NCBI RefSeq assembly: GCF_000820185.1
Contig: NZ_CDCA01000022.1
Span: 186,323-250,322 of the forward strand
Reading direction: 5' to 3'
Origin: Aeromonas tecta
GTDB lineage: Bacteria > Pseudomonadota > Gammaproteobacteria > Enterobacterales > Aeromonadaceae
DNA length: 64,000 nt
Shown: piece after piece, positions 1 to 10,302 of the stretch
Layout of the letters: the number at the start of each line of letters is the position of its first letter
How positions within the stretch are numbered: position 1 is the first letter of the stretch
Program-made: the position numbers and the translations under genes
The notes under the pieces: model-generated
What the model was told of the DNA's origin: nothing
Seen by the model: the letters and a program-made list of their open reading frames with translations, nothing else
Database searches by the model: none

Positions 1-1798
<1,798 letters not shown>

Positions 1799-1824
1799 TT
1801 ATTTCGTTATTGGAATTAACAACG

Positions 1825-1854
1825 AAAAAAGGCAACGCAACCGGCCAGGTAACG
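1825..1854 (-). terminator. Probable riboswitch expression platform (intrinsic terminator) ahead of chiA
   Basis: On the minus strand an imperfect hairpin CGTTACC-TGGCC-GGTTGCG (1854-1836) is followed within a few bases by a run of six T (1830-1825). It lies between the c-di-GMP aptamer and the chiA ribosome site, where a ligand-controlled terminator is expected. The stem has one T-T mismatch and one G-T pair, so strength is moderate. Confidence 0.55.
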
Positions 1855-1889
1855 CAGACAACATCGACACCATGGCTTGGCCCATGGAC

Positions 1890-1984
1890 GATACAACCTG
1901 TGGTGGCCCCGCTATCTTAGGTACTTTGACCCTTAGACCGGAGGCTTTGCGTCCCGGACTTTCATCCGGTTTGCCTTTTTTGCA
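1890..1984 (-). promoter_or_regulatory. c-di-GMP-I (GEMM) riboswitch aptamer upstream of chiA
   Basis: Read on the minus strand, the leader holds the GEMM-I signature in order: GGCAAACC, a hairpin CCGGAT-GAAA-GTCCGG capped by a GNRA loop, the invariant core GGGACGCAAAGCCTCCGG (1938-1955), a second arm ending in CCTAAG, and the closing AGCGGGGCCACC. These are the conserved blocks of the Vibrio Vc2 aptamer. It sits about 105 bases upstream of the chiA start codon, on the same strand. Known members bind cyclic di-GMP and control motility, adhesion and chitin-related genes. The direction of control cannot be read with certainty. Confidence 0.93.
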
Positions 1985-2175
1985 CAACTTGATTTGCGAT
2001 GAAAATAATCGCCGAATGACTATAGATGAGTGAAGACGCCACGCCACCTAGTAAAAATGACAGTAGCTGGGACTCACTATTTTAACTTGGTCAAGATTGT
2101 GCAATGAAGAATGAGTATCATCTGGCAACATCGGCGAAGTGATCATTTCCGTTACAATTCGTCATCGTTTGATTT

Positions 2176-2191
2176 TGTGATGCCGTTCACT
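2176..2191. promoter_or_regulatory. Possible CRP site upstream of chiA
   Basis: TGTGA-N6-TCACT matches nine of ten core positions of the CRP consensus. It overlaps the stop codon of the sensor kinase gene and lies about 190 bases upstream of the riboswitch. Chitinase genes are often cAMP-CRP dependent, but the distance to the unknown chiA promoter makes this tentative. Confidence 0.3.
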
Positions 2192-5100
2192 GTATTGGCA
2201 ACAACAGGCTGTTCATCAGCGCCCGCAGCTTGAGCGGCTTGACCGGTTTGCTGACATAGCCATAGCCATGTTCGCGGATCTGTGCCTGCAACTCGCTCTT
2301 GCGATCCGCACTGATGATGATGCCGCCTACCCCATTGCCATGGGCCAGCCGGATCATGTGCAGCGCCTGCAAGCCGGTCTTGCCATCGTCCAGGTGATAA
2401 TCCGACAGCACCAGTTGCGGCAGGAAGCCAGCGCCGATGAGCTCCTCGGCCTGCACCAGACTCTGGGCGCAGCGCACCTCGCAGCCCCAGCGGCTGAGCA
2501 GGGAGTGCATGGCGGTGAGAATGTCTTCCTCGTTGTCGATGCAGAGGATCCTGACCCCCTCCAGCTGGCTGTCGCGCACCGCCGGGGCCGCCGCCTGACT
2601 CGGCATCACCGGTCGGGTTGCTAGGTTGAGGGTAATGGCAAATACCGAGCCGGCCTCTGGCCAGCTGCGCAGGGAGAGCTGGTGACCCAGCACCAGCGAG
2701 ATGCCGCGGGCAATAGCTAGCCCCAACCCCAAGCCCTGCTCCTTGGCGGTGCGCGAGTGATCGAGACGGGAGAATTCATCGAAGATGGCCTCCTGCTTGT
2801 CGGCAGGAATGCCGGGGCCGTTATCCCACACCTCGATGCGCACCTTGTTCCCGAGCCGGCGACAACCGAGCAGCACCCGGCCACCGGGGTTGTATCGAAA
2901 CGCATTGGTGAGGAAGTTCTGCAACACCCGCCGCAGCAGCCGCACGTCGCTGTAAACGGCCAGCTTGCTCTCCACCACCGAGAACTGGATGTCCCCCGCC
3001 TGGGCCAGCACCCCGAACTCCGCCTTGAGGTTGTCAAACACGTCGCTCAGGGCAAAATCGAGCCGCTTGGCCTTGAACTTGCCCGCCTCGAGTCGCGAGA
3101 TATCGAGCAAGTCGGTGATGAGATCCTCGGTCGCCCCCAGCGCATCATCGATGTGGCGGGCGATGCGCACCTGTTCCCCTTCCTGCGGCAGCATCTCCAG
3201 CAGGGAAGAGGTGAACAGCTTGGCCGCATTGAGCGGCTGGGTCAGATCATGGCTCACCGCCGCCAGGAAGCGGCTCTTGGAGTGATTGGCCCGCTCCACC
3301 TGTTGATTCACCAGCAGCAGCTGGCGGTTGAGCTCGGACAGCTCATGGGTCCGCTCGGCCACCCGCGCCTCCAGGTGCTCGTTGGCTTCGCGCAGCACCC
3401 GCTCCGCCGCCCGGAAGGGGGTGATGTCGGTGAAGGTCATCACGAAGCCCCCCGCCGGCATCGGGTTGCCCTGCATCTCGATGACCCGGCCATCGGGGCG
3501 CTCCCGCGCCGAGATGTGAGGGCTGCCGCGCTGCATGAAGGCGACCCGCCGTGCCACATGGGCCTCCAGCTCACCCGGCCCGCACAGCCCCTGCTCGGCG
3601 TTGTAGCGAATGATCTCTTCGATGGAGCGGCCCACCTGGATGAGGCCGGGCTGGTAGTGGAACAGCTCGATATAGCGCCGGTTCCAGGCCACCAGCTTGA
3701 GCTCCCTGTCCACCACAGAGATGCCCTGGCCCATGTGCTCGATGGCCCCCTGCAGCAAACCCCGGTTGAAGCGAAACACGTCCGAGGCCTCGTCCACTAT
3801 GGTGGCGATCTCCTCGAGCTGCATGTTGCGCCCCTGCAGGGCCGAGGCCAGCACCAGACGGGCGGATGAAGTGCCAAACACCCCCGCCAGCAACCGTTCG
3901 GTGTGGGCAATCAGCTCCGCCGAGGCCTGCATCTGGGGCGCCAGGGTGCCACCCCGCTCGCCGGCGAAGCGGCCAAAGGCGCGCTTGACCCGGCTTGAGC
4001 CGACGAAACGCGCCGCCAGCATCTCCAGCTCCTTGACCGAGACCCGCGCCTGGTAGAGCGCCGCCTGATCCCGGCTCGGCTTGCCAACGAAGTTGGCCGC
4101 CTGCAACCGCTCGCTCACCGCCGCCCGCGACAACAGCGAGCCCGCCACATAGCCGATCAGGTTGAGCAGCAGGCTCATGAAGATGCACCAGGCCCCCAGG
4201 CTCAGATCGCGAAACGCGGGCCAGTCCGGCGGCGCCAGCAGCGCCTCCAGCGGCGAGCCCGCCAGCAGACCGCTTTCGGCCAGCAGAGTGAGGAACCAGA
4301 GGCTGACCCCGAGGGCGAGCCCAAGGTAGACCCCCTTGCGATTGCCGTGCCGCCAGTAGAGGCCGAGCAACAGCGCCGGGGCGAACTGGGCCACGGCGCC
4401 AAACGACAGGTAGCCGATGCGCGACAGGCTGGTGAGATCGCCGAGCCAGAGATAGAGCACCCAGGCCGCCAGCAGGATCAGCAAGATGGCGCCACGACGC
4501 ACCTGCAACAGCAAGCGGACCAGTCGCTCGTCCCGCCCCTGTTGCCAGAAGCGGCGCAGCAGCACCGGCAGCACCAGATCGTTGCTGACCATGATGGCCA
4601 GGGCGATGGTGCAGACGATCACCATGCCGGTGGCCGCCGAGGTGCCGCCGAGAAACGCCAGCATCGCCATGCCGTCGTAACCCAGCGACATCGGCAGGCT
4701 GATGACATAGGTGTCGGACGCCATGCCGGCCCCCACCCACTGCTTGCCCGCCAGTGCCAGCGGCCAGATGAAGAGCCCCATCACGAACAGGTAGAGCGGG
4801 AACAGCCAGCGTGCCCAGTGCAAATCCTGGCCCTGATTGTTCTCCACCACAGTCACGTGGAATTGGCGCGGCAGACAGATGACGGCGCACATGGCCACCA
4901 GGGTATAGATGGCGAGCTCCAGCAGGCTGCCCGGGGATACCGCCACCACCGCATCGAAGAAGTCGCTGGCCACCAGGCTGCGGGCCTCGCTCGGTTTGCT
5001 CAGGATCAGCCAGAGCGCGAAGCCCCCCACCGCCATGAAGGCCAGCAGCTTGACCACGGACTCAAAGGCGATGGCGACTACCATGCCCCTGTGATGTTCG

Positions 5101-5648
5101 GTGGCATCCAGATTGCGGGTGCCGAACAAAATGCTGAACAAGGCCAGTATCACAGTGACACCCAGCGCCAATTCCGCGGTATTGCCAGTGGGTCCGGCTG
5201 GTGCAGCATTAGCCATCAGCAGATCCAGCCCTGTCACTATGGCCTTGAGCTGCAGCACCAGATAGGGAAGTATCCCCATGACGGCGATCAGGGTGATCAC
5301 CATGGCGAGTCGCTGGGACTTGCCATAGCGGGCGGCGATGAAGTCGGCGATGGAGGTGATGTGCTCGCGCTTGGCCACCAGGATGAGCCGCGCCAGCAGC
5401 CGCCAGCCGAACAGGAACACCAGCATGGGGCCGAGGTAGATGGGCACCGGGGACCAGGGGGATTCGCTGGCCTGGCCGACGGTACCGAAGAAGGTCCAGG
5501 AGGTGCAATAGACCGCCAGCGACAGGCTGTAGAGCAGGGGTTGGCCCTTGAGGCGGCGGCGCTTGTTTTTATCCGCCACGAAGGCGATGAGGAACAACAA
5601 GCCCAGATAGGCGAGCGACAACCCGATCAGCAGCCATCCTTGGTGCAT
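2187..5648 (-). CDS. SLC5/STAC hybrid sensor histidine kinase, CrbS/MxtR-like
   Basis: An 1153-residue transporter-kinase fusion. Residues 1-505 form a sodium:solute symporter-type (SLC5) membrane domain; about 520-600 look like the STAC linker; 630-750 a PAS domain; 745-790 a coiled coil; 790-860 the dimerisation domain with the phosphoacceptor H800 in the motif VSHDLTQPLN; 900-1015 the ATPase domain; and 1031-1153 a receiver with D1083 and K1134. This layout is that of CrbS (Vibrio, control of acetyl-CoA synthetase) and MxtR (Pseudomonas). The cognate LuxR-type regulator CrbR is not adjacent. A GGGAA element precedes the ATG. The gene follows the MFS gene by 88 bases on the same strand. The architecture is certain; the acetate role is inferred. 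Confidence 0.88.
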   Translation of the reverse strand: MHQGWLLIGLSLAYLGLLFLIAFVADKNKRRRLKGQPLLYSLSLAVYCTSWTFFGTVGQASESPWSPVPIYLGPMLVFLFGWRLLARLILVAKREHITSIADFIAARYGKSQRLAMVITLIAVMGILPYLVLQLKAIVTGLDLLMANAAPAGPTGNTAELALGVTVILALFSILFGTRNLDATEHHRGMVVAIAFESVVKLLAFMAVGGFALWLILSKPSEARSLVASDFFDAVVAVSPGSLLELAIYTLVAMCAVICLPRQFHVTVVENNQGQDLHWARWLFPLYLFVMGLFIWPLALAGKQWVGAGMASDTYVISLPMSLGYDGMAMLAFLGGTSAATGMVIVCTIALAIMVSNDLVLPVLLRRFWQQGRDERLVRLLLQVRRGAILLILLAAWVLYLWLGDLTSLSRIGYLSFGAVAQFAPALLLGLYWRHGNRKGVYLGLALGVSLWFLTLLAESGLLAGSPLEALLAPPDWPAFRDLSLGAWCIFMSLLLNLIGYVAGSLLSRAAVSERLQAANFVGKPSRDQAALYQARVSVKELEMLAARFVGSSRVKRAFGRFAGERGGTLAPQMQASAELIAHTERLLAGVFGTSSARLVLASALQGRNMQLEEIATIVDEASDVFRFNRGLLQGAIEHMGQGISVVDRELKLVAWNRRYIELFHYQPGLIQVGRSIEEIIRYNAEQGLCGPGELEAHVARRVAFMQRGSPHISARERPDGRVIEMQGNPMPAGGFVMTFTDITPFRAAERVLREANEHLEARVAERTHELSELNRQLLLVNQQVERANHSKSRFLAAVSHDLTQPLNAAKLFTSSLLEMLPQEGEQVRIARHIDDALGATEDLITDLLDISRLEAGKFKAKRLDFALSDVFDNLKAEFGVLAQAGDIQFSVVESKLAVYSDVRLLRRVLQNFLTNAFRYNPGGRVLLGCRRLGNKVRIEVWDNGPGIPADKQEAIFDEFSRLDHSRTAKEQGLGLGLAIARGISLVLGHQLSLRSWPEAGSVFAITLNLATRPVMPSQAAAPAVRDSQLEGVRILCIDNEEDILTAMHSLLSRWGCEVRCAQSLVQAEELIGAGFLPQLVLSDYHLDDGKTGLQALHMIRLAHGNGVGGIIISADRKSELQAQIREHGYGYVSKPVKPLKLRALMNSLLLPIQ

Positions 5649-5736
5649 CTAGCTAATTCCCTTGTCCAGAGGTGTTGAGAGCCCCGCCAGTCTAAAGAGC
5701 CGGCGGGCCAGTGTCATGCAGTGCGGCGAGCGCCGC

Positions 5737-6879
5737 TCACGCCTGCGCCCCGACCGCCGGGGCCCGCAAGCGCAAGAAAAAGACCGGCAGCACCACTAGT
5801 ATCATCAGGAAGAAGATGCCGCCGCCGAGGGGCTCGAACAGCAGGCCGCACAGGGTCATCAGGGCTGCCACCATCATGCCGAGGCCCAAGGCGGCATAGA
5901 GTCCCTGAGTCGGGATCATCTGCTCGGCGGGCAGCTGGCGGGTCATGAAGCGAATGGCCCCCAGATGGCTGACACAGAAGGTAACCGCATGGAGCAGTTG
6001 GCCGATCACCAGCACCCATAGCTCGCTGGAGGCACCGAGCAGCGTCCAGCGCAGCACGCAGCCGGCGGCGCCGACCAGGAACAGGGTCTGGGCCCCGAAC
6101 CGCTGGAGGAAGCGCTTGTCGGCGGCAAACATGCAGATCTCCGCCACCACCCCGAGCGCCCAGAGATAGCCGATGATGGTGCCGCTGTAGCCTTCTGCCT
6201 TCCAATAGATGGCGCTGAAACCGTAGTAGGCAGCATGACTGCCCTGCAGCAGGGCGGTTATCAGCAGAAAACGCCGCACCGATGCAGATTTCAGCGTCTC
6301 CTTCAGGGAGGCCCTGGCCCGCTCCCCCTTGAGATCCTGTGGCGCCGGCCGCAGCGGCAGCGCACTGAGCAGCAGCATCGCCAACAGCCCTGCCGCCATG
6401 GTGTGCAGCACCCAGTCAGTGCCGAAGTTGCTGACCAGGGCCCCCACCAAGGTAGAGGCGACGATAAAGGCAAAGGAGCCGAACAGCCGCACCTTGCCGT
6501 AGTCGAGGTGCACCTGTACCACCATGCGGGTGGCCAGCGCCTCCCCCACCGGCATCAGGGTCGGGTAGATGAAATTCGCCACCAGGGTCAGCACCACCAG
6601 CCACCAGAGGCTGTGGCTGAGATAGAAGCCGAGGAAGGCCAGCAGGCTCAGCAGACAGAGCAGGCGAGTGACAGGCAGCAGCTGGGCCGCCCCCTTGATC
6701 TGGCCCATCACCATCAGGTTGCCGGCGAAGCGAATGGCCATGCCGGCCCCCAGCAACAGCCCGATCTGCTCGGCGCTCACCCCTATCCCCTCCAGCCAGA
6801 GCGACCAGAACGGCAAGTAAGCGCCATAGACGAAGTAGAAGGCACTGAAGAACAGGGCTAACCAGGAGAAGGCGGGCAT
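5737..6879 (-). CDS. MFS transporter, HcaT-like (3-phenylpropionate permease family)
   Basis: A 380-residue, twelve-helix major facilitator protein of the PP1/HcaT type, whose E. coli member has 379 residues. The chosen ATG gives an N-terminus MPAFSWLALFFSAFYF that enters the first helix directly, as in HcaT; an upstream in-frame ATG at 6921 would add a non-homologous tail. Membrane segments alternate regularly through the protein with the basic loop after helix 6 (about 190-205) typical of MFS. The substrate cannot be inferred from sequence, and no aromatic-degradation genes lie nearby. The gene precedes the sensor kinase in the same direction. Confidence 0.82.
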   Translation of the reverse strand: MPAFSWLALFFSAFYFVYGAYLPFWSLWLEGIGVSAEQIGLLLGAGMAIRFAGNLMVMGQIKGAAQLLPVTRLLCLLSLLAFLGFYLSHSLWWLVVLTLVANFIYPTLMPVGEALATRMVVQVHLDYGKVRLFGSFAFIVASTLVGALVSNFGTDWVLHTMAAGLLAMLLLSALPLRPAPQDLKGERARASLKETLKSASVRRFLLITALLQGSHAAYYGFSAIYWKAEGYSGTIIGYLWALGVVAEICMFAADKRFLQRFGAQTLFLVGAAGCVLRWTLLGASSELWVLVIGQLLHAVTFCVSHLGAIRFMTRQLPAEQMIPTQGLYAALGLGMMVAALMTLCGLLFEPLGGGIFFLMILVVLPVFFLRLRAPAVGAQA

Positions 6880-7035
6880 AGAGACTCGGCAAGGGCGCAA
6901 GGGGCACAAATGATAACCCAACTTGGTAGCGGGATCCCCAGTGGCAAGGGGCAGTAACCGCCATCGATATCAATAAAGTTGAAGCTCTGTCACAGAGTTC
7001 ACCCTATTAAATGACACTTCCCCCACCTCATGCGT

Positions 7036-8007
7036 TCATGTGCCTTCGCGCAAAGCCGCCATGCCACGGACGTGAGCCTGTTGCAACTCCGCCGCCCCCA
7101 GCACCAGCTCCTGACGCTCGGCCAGCCGCTCGATGACGAGATCGATGAAGCGGCGCACCCGGGCAGGCTGCGCCGCGCGACTGCCGTAATAGAGATAGAG
7201 GCTGTAGTCGCTGCAGACATGTTCCAGCAGCAGCGGGATCAACCGCCCGGCGCGGATATGAGGCGCCGCCGTGGAGCCGGCAAACTGGCCCATGATGGTC
7301 CCGGTCAGCGCGGCGCGCAGCTCCACCTCCTCGTCATTGGTGGAAAACGCCGGGGTGACGAGCCGCTCCTGCACCTCGTCCCCGACTTGCACGCGCCAGG
7401 GCGCTATGCGTCCGTCACTGCTGCGGCGAAAGGCGCTGCAACGGTGCGCGCCAAGATCCTGCAGCCCCTGGGGGACCCCGTGCTTGCGCAAGTAAACCGG
7501 GCTGGCACAGATGATGAGCTGCAGCGGAAACAGGCGGCGGGCGATCAGCCCCTCCTCGGGCGCATTGCCCAGTCGAAAGCCCACATCCACCCTGTCCGCC
7601 ACCCAGTTACCGACCCTGTCATCGAGCTGGATCTCCGGCTGCACGGCGGGATAGAGGCGGCAATATTCATCGAGCACCGGGCCAATGATCGGCTGCAACA
7701 CGGTGCGCGGCCCGACGATGCGCAGCGGCCCGGCATTCTCCTCCCGCGCCTGTCGCACCGTCTGCAGCGCTTGCTGCAAGCCGAGCAGTGAGGGCTGGGT
7801 CGCCTCCAGGAAGCGCTGCCCCTCCTCGGTCAGCGACATGCTGCGGGTGGTGCGATGGAACAGGCGAACCCCGAGATAAGCCTCCAGCTGCCCCAGCGCC
7901 TTGCTGGCAGCCTGGGGCGAGATCTGCTGCGCCTCGACGGCCTTGCTGAGATTGCCAAGCTCGGCGGTGCGCACGAAGGTGGTGATGGAACGCAGTTCGT
8001 TGATCAT
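7036..8007 (-). CDS. LysR-family transcriptional regulator
   Basis: A 323-residue LTTR with the winged helix-turn-helix at residues 4-63 (recognition helix region ISPQAASKALGQLE) and the LysR substrate-binding domain at about 90-295. It is divergent from the iron alcohol dehydrogenase gene across a 127-base region that contains a TTACA-N9-TGTAA inverted repeat, the normal arrangement for an LTTR controlling its neighbour and itself. The inducer is unknown. The N-terminus MINELRSITTFVRTAE resembles the subgroup of LTTRs controlling quinone or aldehyde stress oxidoreductases, which would suit the adjacent dehydrogenases, but that is inference. Confidence 0.88.
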   Translation of the reverse strand: MINELRSITTFVRTAELGNLSKAVEAQQISPQAASKALGQLEAYLGVRLFHRTTRSMSLTEEGQRFLEATQPSLLGLQQALQTVRQAREENAGPLRIVGPRTVLQPIIGPVLDEYCRLYPAVQPEIQLDDRVGNWVADRVDVGFRLGNAPEEGLIARRLFPLQLIICASPVYLRKHGVPQGLQDLGAHRCSAFRRSSDGRIAPWRVQVGDEVQERLVTPAFSTNDEEVELRAALTGTIMGQFAGSTAAPHIRAGRLIPLLLEHVCSDYSLYLYYGSRAAQPARVRRFIDLVIERLAERQELVLGAAELQQAHVRGMAALREGT

Positions 8008-8023
8008 GATGGATCCCGGGTAT

Positions 8024-8042
8024 TTACATCATTTGGTTGTAA
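8024..8042. promoter_or_regulatory. Inverted repeat, candidate LysR operator
   Basis: A perfect TTACA-N9-TGTAA dyad lies just upstream of the LysR start codon within the divergent promoter region. The size and T-N11-A content suit an LTTR recognition site. Confidence 0.5.
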
Positions 8043-8134
8043 TTAATTCACCACTTTACCCTCTAGTGCAATCCCTATTGCGCGCCTAAAGTTCACGCCA
8101 TCGGCACACCCCGTGCCAGGCATAGGACTTCCCC

Positions 8135-9283
8135 ATGGATAACTTCAGCTTCTACAACCCGACCCGCATCGAATTTGGCAAGGACAAGGAACAACAGATT
8201 GGCGCCATCCTGGCCGAGCACGGCATCAAGAAGGTGCTGCTGACCTATGGCAGCGAGCGCATCAAGCGCGATGGCCTGTTTGCCACCGTCAGCCAGAGTC
8301 TGGCGGCCCACGGCATCAGCCTGGTGGAGTGTGGCGGCATCGTCAGCAACCCCTTGCTCTCCAAGGTGCGCGAGGCCATCGCCCAGGCCCGCGACCATCA
8401 GGTGGATGCGGTACTCAGCGTGGGCGGGGGATCCGTGCTCGACAGCAGCAAGGCCATCGCCGCCGGCACCCGTTACGAGGGAGATGTGTGGGACCTCTTC
8501 ATCGGCAAGGGGGAGATAGCCTCGGCCCTGCCCATCTTCGCCATCCTCACCCTGGCGGCCACCGGCAGCGAGATGAACGCGGGCGCCGTCGTCACCAACG
8601 AGGTGACCAAGGAGAAGTTTGCGATCAATTCGGTGCACAGCTTCCCCCGGGTCTCCATCGTCAACCCGGCGCTGATGCAGACGGTGTCCCGAGACTATCT
8701 GGTCTACTCAGCCGCCGACATCATTGCCCACTCCACCGAAGGCTATTTCACCGCCAGCATGCAGCCCCGTCTCCAATCCCGACTGGTGGAATCCGTCATC
8801 GCCACCGTGCTGGAGACGACCGAAGCGCTGCTGGCCGATCCGCTCGACTATGACGCGCGCGCCGAGTTTGCCTGGGCGGCGACCCTGGCGCTCAACGGCA
8901 TCACCTATGCCGGCACCTCGGGGTTTGGCTACCCGAACCACATGATGGAGCACTCCCTCTCGGCCCTGTTCAACGTGCCCCACGGCGCTGGTCTGTCGGT
9001 GATCATGCCGGCCTGGATGAAGTGGTATCAGGAGCGCAACCCGGGGCAGTTCACCCGCTTCGCACAGCAGCTGTTTGGGGTGGCGACGGCGCAGGAAGGC
9101 ATAGCCGCACTGGAGGCCTGGTTTGACAAGATAGGGACGCCGACCCGGCTGTCGCAACTGGGCATCACGGCGCAGCAGCTGCCCGTCATCGTTGACAATG
9201 TACTGGGCAACGCCCGCTGGTTCGGACTGGCCGACACCTATGACCGGGAGGTGGTGACCGGCATACTGAGGCTGGCCCTCTAG
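8135..9283 (+). CDS. Iron-containing alcohol dehydrogenase (YqhD/BdhA-like)
   Basis: A 382-residue group III metal-dependent alcohol dehydrogenase that reduces aldehydes with NAD(P)H. The N-terminal Rossmann half carries the nucleotide motif GGGS at 97-100; the C-terminal helical half carries the metal ligands D195 and H199 (AADIIAH), H269 and H283, with the same spacing as in E. coli YqhD (D194, H198, H267, H281). Full length for the family. An AGGA ribosome site precedes the ATG. It is transcribed away from the LysR gene and is followed after 115 bases by a short-chain dehydrogenase, so the two probably form a LysR-controlled unit handling carbonyl compounds. Confidence 0.9.
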   Translation: MDNFSFYNPTRIEFGKDKEQQIGAILAEHGIKKVLLTYGSERIKRDGLFATVSQSLAAHGISLVECGGIVSNPLLSKVREAIAQARDHQVDAVLSVGGGSVLDSSKAIAAGTRYEGDVWDLFIGKGEIASALPIFAILTLAATGSEMNAGAVVTNEVTKEKFAINSVHSFPRVSIVNPALMQTVSRDYLVYSAADIIAHSTEGYFTASMQPRLQSRLVESVIATVLETTEALLADPLDYDARAEFAWAATLALNGITYAGTSGFGYPNHMMEHSLSALFNVPHGAGLSVIMPAWMKWYQERNPGQFTRFAQQLFGVATAQEGIAALEAWFDKIGTPTRLSQLGITAQQLPVIVDNVLGNARWFGLADTYDREVVTGILRLAL

Positions 9284-9398
9284 GCTCACATCACCCAAGC
9301 GGGCGCCGCCGATACCCTGGCGGTGCCCGCACGCGACACCTGAGCCCGTTTGCAACGGCAAGCGGCCTTCACCACAGCTTCAAGGCAAGGACATTCTC

Positions 9399-10229
9399 AT
9401 GAACAAAGACGTGATCGTTCTCATTGGTACCGGCTCCATCGGCCAGGCCATCGCCCGCCGGGTCGGGGCCGGCAAACATGTGCTGCTGGCAGACTTGCGC
9501 CAGGAAAACGCCGACGCGGCCGCCAAGACCTTGAGCGAGGCCGGCTTCGTGGTGAGCACCATGTGTGTCGATGTGGCATCGCCCGCCTCGGTACAGACGC
9601 TGGTGCACGCGGCCACGGCCATCGGCACCGTGAGCGGGGTGATCCATGCCGCCGGTGTGTCGCCGTCCCAAGCCACGCCCGAGGTGATCTTGCGGGTCGA
9701 TCTATACGGCACCGCGCTGGTGCTGGATGCCTTTGGTGAGGTGATTGCACCGGGAGGGGCCGCTGTGGTGATCGCCTCCCAGTCCGGCCATCGACTGGGG
9801 GCGCTCAGTGCCGAGCAGGATGCGTTGCTGGCAACCACCCCGGTGGAGGAATTGCTGGCCCTGCCCATGTTGCAACCGAGTCAGGTGCAGGATCCCCTGC
9901 ACGCGTATCAGCTGTCCAAGCGTGCCAACGCACTGCGGGTCATGGCCGAGGCCGTGCGCTGGGGCAAACGCGGGGCGCGCGTCAACACCATCAGCCCGGG
10001 CATCGTCATCACCCCCCTGGCCAAGGACGAGCTGAGCGGGCCGCGCGGGGAAGGTTATCGCCGCATGCTCTCCCTCTGCCCGGCGAAGCGCGCCGGGACA
10101 CCGGACGAGATAGCCAATCTGGCCGCCTTGTTGATGGGACCAGACGGTGCCTTCATCACCGGCAGCGACTTTCTCATCGACGGCGGGGTGACCGCCTCCT
10201 ACTTCTATGGCGAGCTGGCACCGAAGTAG
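9399..10229 (+). CDS. Short-chain dehydrogenase/reductase (SDR)
   Basis: A 276-residue Rossmann-fold oxidoreductase. The cofactor loop is IGTGSIGQA (residues 9-17), a shortened form of TGxxxGxG. The acidic D32 after the second strand favours NAD over NADP. The catalytic residues are visible as S127 or S129, Y170 and K174 (YQLSK), and the end DGGVTASYF is typical of classical SDRs. An insertion at about 138-165 lengthens the loop before the catalytic Tyr. It follows the iron alcohol dehydrogenase in the same direction and is closed by a strong terminator. The substrate is unknown. Confidence 0.85.
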   Translation: MNKDVIVLIGTGSIGQAIARRVGAGKHVLLADLRQENADAAAKTLSEAGFVVSTMCVDVASPASVQTLVHAATAIGTVSGVIHAAGVSPSQATPEVILRVDLYGTALVLDAFGEVIAPGGAAVVIASQSGHRLGALSAEQDALLATTPVEELLALPMLQPSQVQDPLHAYQLSKRANALRVMAEAVRWGKRGARVNTISPGIVITPLAKDELSGPRGEGYRRMLSLCPAKRAGTPDEIANLAALLMGPDGAFITGSDFLIDGGVTASYFYGELAPK

Positions 10230-10255
10230 CGCTGGCCAGATGTCGTACACAGCAA

Positions 10256-10277
10256 AAAGGGGCCCGAGGGCCCCTTT
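10256..10277. terminator. Bidirectional intrinsic terminator between the SDR and haem receptor genes
   Basis: A ten-pair stem AAAGGGGCCC/GGGCCCCTTT, flanked by A and T runs, lies between the converging genes. Confidence 0.8.
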
Positions 10278-10302
10278 GTCATTACCGTTATGTGCTTGCG
10301 TA

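Noticed and set aside
3571..4890. A 439-codon frame on the same strand as the sensor kinase but in another phase
   Set aside because: An alternative-frame shadow within the kinase gene, Gly/Arg/Ala-rich without motifs.
4347..5678. A 443-codon plus-strand frame opposite the sensor kinase
   Set aside because: Composition is His/Gln-rich as expected for the antisense of membrane helices, and no domain is visible.
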